Position numbers and translations under genes: made by a program. Positions 6,397 to 6,803 of a stretch of 6,803 bases of DNA are shown in pieces. The stretch's first letter is position 1. Each line of letters opens with the position of its first letter. Below the pieces are notes generated by a model. It searched no databases and had not been told where the DNA came from. It saw only the letters and a program-made list of their open reading frames with translations. Source of the stretch: a bacterium (lineage in GTDB: Bacteria > Planctomycetota > J058 > JAJDCP01); assembly GCA_030428695.1 (NCBI GenBank), contig JAUIEM010000467.1, forward strand, positions 1-6,803, written 5' to 3'.

Positions 6397-6803
6397 TCCT
6401 CGATCTCCCCGATACGGATACAGGCGGCGGTGTGGTCCTTGCCGACGACCTCGAGCTGCGGCACCTCCTTCCTGCACTTCGGCTGCGCGTGCGGACAGCG
6501 CGGCGCGAAGCGGCAGCCGGGAGGCCAGGCGAGGGGGTTCGGCACCGAGCCGGGGATGACGTAGAGCTCGTCGACATCCTCGTGCATCAGCGGCCGCGCC
6601 TTGAAGAGGCCCTTGGTGTAGGGATGCTTCGGGCGCTCGAACAGCTCGTGGACCGGCGCCTTCTCGACCACCCGCCAGGCGTACATCACCACGACGTCGT
6701 CGGCGAGCTCGGCGACGACGCCGAGGTTGTGGGTGATCAGGATGATGCTCATCCCGATGTCTTCCTGCAGCTGGCGCATCAGGTTGAGGATCTGCGCCTG
6801 GAT
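6393..6803 (-). CDS. oppD: Oligopeptide/dipeptide ABC transporter ATP-binding protein, OppD/DppD type (5' partial)
   Basis: Only the last 136 codons are in the window; the frame stays open to the right edge, so the start, Walker A, signature and Walker B lie outside. The visible part begins at IQAQILNL, just after the Walker B/D-loop region, with the switch histidine in ITHNLGVV (25th visible codon). The OppD/DppD C-terminal extension follows: HPYTKGL, then GCRFAPRCP, a third Cys at visible codon 110 and a fourth at 128, matching the four-cysteine pattern of OppF. It is the partner ATPase of the downstream oppF, to which it is joined by an ATGA overlap. Membrane permeases and the binding protein would be expected further right. 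One oddity is MYAWRVVE, where most relatives have a glycine in place of the tryptophan (visible codon 43). Confidence 0.92.
   Translation of the reverse strand: MQAQILNLMRQLQEDIGMSIILITHNLGVVAELADDVVVMYAWRVVEKAPVHELFERPKHPYTKGLFKARPLMHEDVDELYVIPGSVPNPLAWPPGCRFAPRCPHAQPKCRKEVPQLEVVGKDHTAACIRIGEIEE

Noticed and set aside
5443..6564. A long plus-strand open frame opposite oppF/oppD (373 codons), rich in Leu, Asp and Val
   Set aside because: It is the antisense shadow of two clear ABC ATPase genes. Its composition is what high-GC antisense frames give, with no domain, signal or ribosome site.

Overview
The window is very GC-rich (roughly 70% or more by eye) and densely coding. It carries six protein genes and no RNA gene, insertion sequence, CRISPR array or phage-like module that I can see. 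An envelope RND-type exporter fused to an acyltransferase, a Sec/SPII lipoprotein and an Opp/Dpp-type ABC importer point to a diderm bacterium. The small double zinc ribbon, with a CPxC...CVxCGxxLRTG ending, resembles proteins common in Planctomycetota and some deltaproteobacterial lineages. I cannot assign the organism more precisely than a high-GC Gram-negative of that general kind.

Left half, plus strand. Bases 1-3234 are the 3' part of a very large gene whose start lies upstream of the window. It encodes an MMPL/RND exporter, then a PlsC-type lysophospholipid acyltransferase, then a C-terminal region that looks like a degenerate SAM methyltransferase fold. This three-part architecture is known from the exporter/acyltransferase/methyltransferase fusions of aryl-polyene and flexirubin-like lipid-pigment clusters, so the missing left flank may hold such a cluster. 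After a 107-base gap comes a 306-residue lipoprotein with two blocks of RTX calcium-binding nonapeptide repeats (3342-4262).

Right half, minus strand, read right to left. oppD (3' part only, running off the right edge) overlaps oppF by the four bases ATGA. Together they encode the two ATPases of an oligopeptide/dipeptide importer. A 68-base gap holds a candidate sigma-70-type promoter with a GC palindrome in its spacer. It precedes an 83-residue double zinc-ribbon protein whose stop codon is one base from the GTG start of tatD, a metal-dependent DNase of the TatD family. tatD and the RTX lipoprotein gene converge tail to tail across 28 bases.

Most of the window is ordinary. The points most worth a second look are the eroded methyltransferase-like tail of the exporter fusion, the combination of a lipoprotein signal with RTX repeats, the translational pairing of the zinc ribbon with tatD, and what lies beyond the left edge. 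I found no clear evidence of a wholly new system inside the window.
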